DNA of 8,853 bases. Source: Candidatus Omnitrophota bacterium. GTDB taxonomy: Bacteria; Omnitrophota; Koll11; Gygaellales; Profunditerraquicolaceae. Below, piece after piece: positions 7,239 through 8,853 of this stretch. Within the stretch, counting starts at the first letter, position 1, and each line of letters opens with the position of its first letter. The stretch covers positions 1 through 8,853 of the forward strand of contig JAPLLP010000337.1 in NCBI GenBank assembly GCA_026387515.1. The letters are read 5' to 3'. The translations under genes and the position numbers were made by a program. Below the pieces are notes generated by a model. It searched no databases and was not told the origin of the DNA. It saw nothing but the letters and a program-made list of their open reading frames with translations.

Positions 7239-7900
7239 TAAGCCTTAATTTTCTTATAGAACTTCTTTATGATTGCCACCGCTTCTTTTGGGGAATCAGC
7301 GATCTGGAATATATCCAAATCCTGGGGGCTGATGTTGCCGTTTTTCAGCACGAAATCGCGCAGCCATTTTATCATATCCTGCCAATATTCACTGCCGAAC
7401 AAAACCACGGGAAATCTAGGTATGCGTTCAGTCTGAATAAGATTCATGGCCTCGTAGAATTCATCTAACGTTCCAAAACCTCCGGGCATGATCACAAAGG
7501 CCTTGGCGTATTTGACGAACATCACCTTGCGCACAAAAAAATAATGAAAATCAAGCAGTGTGTCTATATATTGATTGGCCTTCTGCTCCATGGGTATCTC
7601 AATGTTCAGTCCTATGGAATGCCCCTTGGCGCGACGCGCGCCTTTATTCCCGGCCTCCATAATCCCGGGCCCGCCGCCGGTGATAATGGTAAACCCTTCT
7701 TTGGCTAAAAGATACGCCGTCTCTTCGGCTAACCTGTAATATTTATTCTTCGGCGTGGACCGGCTTGAGCCGAATATAGAGACTGCCTTGCCTTCCTGCG
7801 AAAGCACCTCAAACCCCTCCACAAACTCAGCCATGATCCGGAATATCCGCCAGGTATCTTCTTTTACAAAACCCTCTTTGGTAAAATCAACTTTATGCAT
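7238..7900 (-). CDS. LOG-family (TIGR00730-type) nucleoside-5'-monophosphate phosphoribohydrolase
   Basis: The 220-residue protein is a complete LOG-family member: a Rossmann-like fold whose characterised relatives hydrolyse the N-glycosidic bond of nucleoside monophosphates to free base and ribose 5-phosphate (plant and bacterial cytokinin activation, E. coli PpnN for purine nucleotides). The sequence shows VSIFGSSRST (40-49), the nucleotide-binding TGGGPGIMEAGNKGARR (74-90), RK at 124-125 and the diagnostic PGGFGTLDEFYEAMNLIQT (139-157). It is often mislabelled lysine decarboxylase; it lacks the features of that enzyme. It lies between purL and purQ, and its TAA overlaps the purQ ATG by one base, so it is made with the purine enzymes. 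A role in nucleotide salvage or balance is an inference from that position. The start is supported by a GGAGG site six bases upstream. Confidence 0.93.
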   Translation of the reverse strand: MHKVDFTKEGFVKEDTWRIFRIMAEFVEGFEVLSQEGKAVSIFGSSRSTPKNKYYRLAEETAYLLAKEGFTIITGGGPGIMEAGNKGARRAKGHSIGLNIEIPMEQKANQYIDTLLDFHYFFVRKVMFVKYAKAFVIMPGGFGTLDEFYEAMNLIQTERIPRFPVVLFGSEYWQDMIKWLRDFVLKNGNISPQDLDIFQIADSPKEAVAIIKKFYKKIKA

Positions 7901-7906
7901 ATATAT

Positions 7907-7911
7907 CCTCC
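7907..7911 (-). promoter_or_regulatory. Ribosome binding site of the LOG-family gene
   Basis: GGAGG on the minus strand lies six bases before the ATG at 7900 and fixes this start. It sits only six bases downstream (in the transcribed sense) of the palindromic repeat that fills most of the purL-LOG gap, so folding of that repeat could influence access to it. Confidence 0.75.
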
Positions 7912-7916
7912 ATGTT

Positions 7917-8000
7917 ACACCCCGCGCTAAGCGGCTACCTGGCCCAGATAGGATTTGGGCCAGTGTCCCCTTGTGGGGAAATTGCGCGGGTGTGCCGCTT
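7917..8000 (+). repeat. Two-hairpin palindromic intergenic repeat, copy 2, with partial inverted companion
   Basis: This fills most of the 106-base gap between purL and the LOG gene. On the plus strand, 7918-7966 aligns without gaps to the reverse complement of 2574-2622 (39 of 49), and the first 17 bases are identical. It has the CCGC/GCGG hairpin (7922-7925 with 7931-7934) and a longer stem CTGGCCCA/TGGGCCAG (7939-7946 with 7956-7963). A separate TCCCC-TTGT-GGGGA hairpin follows (7966-7979). After that, 7984-8000, read on the minus strand, is AAGCGGCACACCCGCGC. This nearly repeats the copy 1 stretch AAGCGGACACCCGGCGC, so it looks like a partial second copy in opposite orientation running up to the purL stop. 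AAGCGGC (7929-7935) is also perfectly complementary to 7994-8000. No T-run, and no convincing promoter, is visible. Confidence 0.72.
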
Positions 8001-8006
8001 TCTGCG

Positions 8007-8853
8007 TCACCATCGTAGTGGTTTTTGCCAGGCCTCTTTTAAATCGGCAATATCCGCTTTAACGCAGGCCTTCCCGTCTAATCCATAGACCTTGAATTCT
8101 TTGTTTGCCGAAACGCAACCCGCCAGTCCGAAAGAAATATCTTTTAACAAATTTTCAAATTTCTTTTGATCCTTCTTTTCTACCTCAACCACAAAGCGGG
8201 AATTAGACTCCGAGAATAAAATAAAATCATCGCGCCTGGCTGCGGCTGCGTACGGTATCTCGGACAAAAACAGCTCCATCCCCAATCCGCCGCTAAATGC
8301 CATTTCTGCCGCTGCCACCCCGATACCACCCTCAGAACAATCGTGCATGGCCCTGATCAAACCAGAAGCCGAAGCCTTGCTTAACGCCTCAAAAGTGGCT
8401 TTGGCTTTTCTTAAGAAAACACGCGGCGCATTATTACCGATAGAGCCGGATAAAGCAAAATAATGCGACCCCCCTAATTCGTCACCCGTCAATCCCACCA
8501 CATAAATCAAATCACCCGGATCTTTCAAGTACATGGATACGGTTTTAGAAACATCCTCTGTTACCGCAATCGCCGAGATCAAAAGCGTCCCGGGAATAGG
8601 CATAGATCTACCGTGCACGGCGTATTCATTATATAAGCTATCCTTGCCGGAGATAAAAGGTACGCCAAAACCTTTAGCTGTATCGTAGCAACCGTACGAG
8701 GCCCGGACCAAACCACCCAACCTATCCGGCTTATCGGGATTACCCCAGCAGAAATTATCTAAAATAGCCACCTGCTTTAACGATCCGCCCACGCAGATAA
8801 TCTGACGCAGCGCCTCATCGATGCAAGCCGCAGCCATCCAATAAGGATCAATA
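8007..8853 (-). CDS. purL: Phosphoribosylformylglycinamidine synthase, C-terminal part (5' end outside window)
   Basis: PurL converts FGAR to FGAM using ATP and ammonia delivered by PurQ (step 4). The reading frame enters at the right edge already inside the gene, at IDPYWMAAACIDEALRQ, so the ATG at 8837 is internal and not a real start. The visible 281 or so residues are the second AIR-synthetase-like half. They contain VAILDNFCWGNPDKPDRLGG, the signature PFISGKDS, LGGSHYFALSG, the conserved HDCSEGGIGVAAAEMAF block, RDDFILFSESNSRFVVEV, and the terminal domain ending LKEAWQKPLRW. No lesion is seen in this part. No glutaminase domain follows, which fits a separate PurQ encoded downstream. Whether this is the large PurL or the small PurS-dependent form cannot be judged without the N-terminus. 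It ends close to the palindromic repeat. Confidence 0.96.
   Translation of the reverse strand, partial: IDPYWMAAACIDEALRQIICVGGSLKQVAILDNFCWGNPDKPDRLGGLVRASYGCYDTAKGFGVPFISGKDSLYNEYAVHGRSMPIPGTLLISAIAVTEDVSKTVSMYLKDPGDLIYVVGLTGDELGGSHYFALSGSIGNNAPRVFLRKAKATFEALSKASASGLIRAMHDCSEGGIGVAAAEMAFSGGLGMELFLSEIPYAAAARRDDFILFSESNSRFVVEVEKKDQKKFENLLKDISFGLAGCVSANKEFKVYGLDGKACVKADIADLKEAWQKPLRW

Noticed and set aside
7238..7900. Lysine decarboxylase annotation for the LOG gene
   Set aside because: That label is a historical misannotation of the PGGxGTxxE family; the protein has no pyridoxal-phosphate decarboxylase features.
7917..7993. Integron attC-type recombination site
   Set aside because: The ends lack the RYYYAAC/GTTRRRY core pair and no integrase or cassette structure is visible.
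7917..8000. tRNA or cloverleaf RNA gene
   Set aside because: The stems do not match tRNA spacing, there is no T-arm GTTC box or 3' acceptor pattern, and the outer pairings cross.
8007..8837. ATG at 8837 as a true gene start
   Set aside because: The frame continues upstream with the PurL motif IDPYW to the window edge, so this ATG is an internal methionine.

Overview
The window is a bacterial purine-biosynthesis cluster. Every gene I can support lies on the minus strand, so transcription runs from right to left. In transcription order it holds the 3' part of purL, a LOG-family phosphoribohydrolase, purQ, a PurF-like paralog, canonical purF, purM, an SPFH/band-7 membrane protein, a small secreted protein of unknown function, and purD, which runs off the left edge. 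GC content is moderate. Start codons are mostly ATG with GGAGG-type ribosome sites, and several genes abut or overlap. PurF is the 4Fe-4S type. The tandem PurF paralog and the general style of the proteins recall uncultured bacteria of the Omnitrophota/PVC or Bacteroidota sphere, but that placement is a guess from protein style and I could not test it.

Layout. 8853-8007: purL C-terminal part. 8006-7901: a structured intergenic region carrying a palindromic repeat. 7900-7238: LOG-family gene, whose stop overlaps the purQ start by one base. 7238-6496: purQ, broken by a frameshift. 6483-5089: PurF paralog lacking the catalytic cysteine. 5072-3630: intact purF. 3629-2628: intact purM, starting at the base after the purF stop. 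2627-2551: intergenic region with a second copy of the palindromic repeat in the opposite orientation. 2550-1684: SPFH protein. 1672-1028: secreted protein. 1012-1: purD, with one frame-breaking deletion and one in-frame deletion.

Function. PurF makes phosphoribosylamine from PRPP and glutamine, PurD makes GAR, PurL with PurQ makes FGAM, and PurM makes AIR, so the window covers steps 1, 2, 4 and 5 of de novo IMP synthesis. The LOG enzyme, which in its family cleaves nucleoside monophosphates to base and ribose 5-phosphate, sits inside the block.

The three points most worth a second look are: (1) the tandem PurF paralog, which keeps the PRPP and Fe-S signatures but has lost the glutaminase nucleophile and its pocket; (2) deletions that hit purD twice and purQ once while the neighbouring genes look intact; (3) two copies of a roughly 49-bp two-hairpin element, 80% identical without gaps, whose differences include compensatory base-pair changes, lying in inverted orientation on either side of the LOG-purQ-PurF paralog-purF-purM block.
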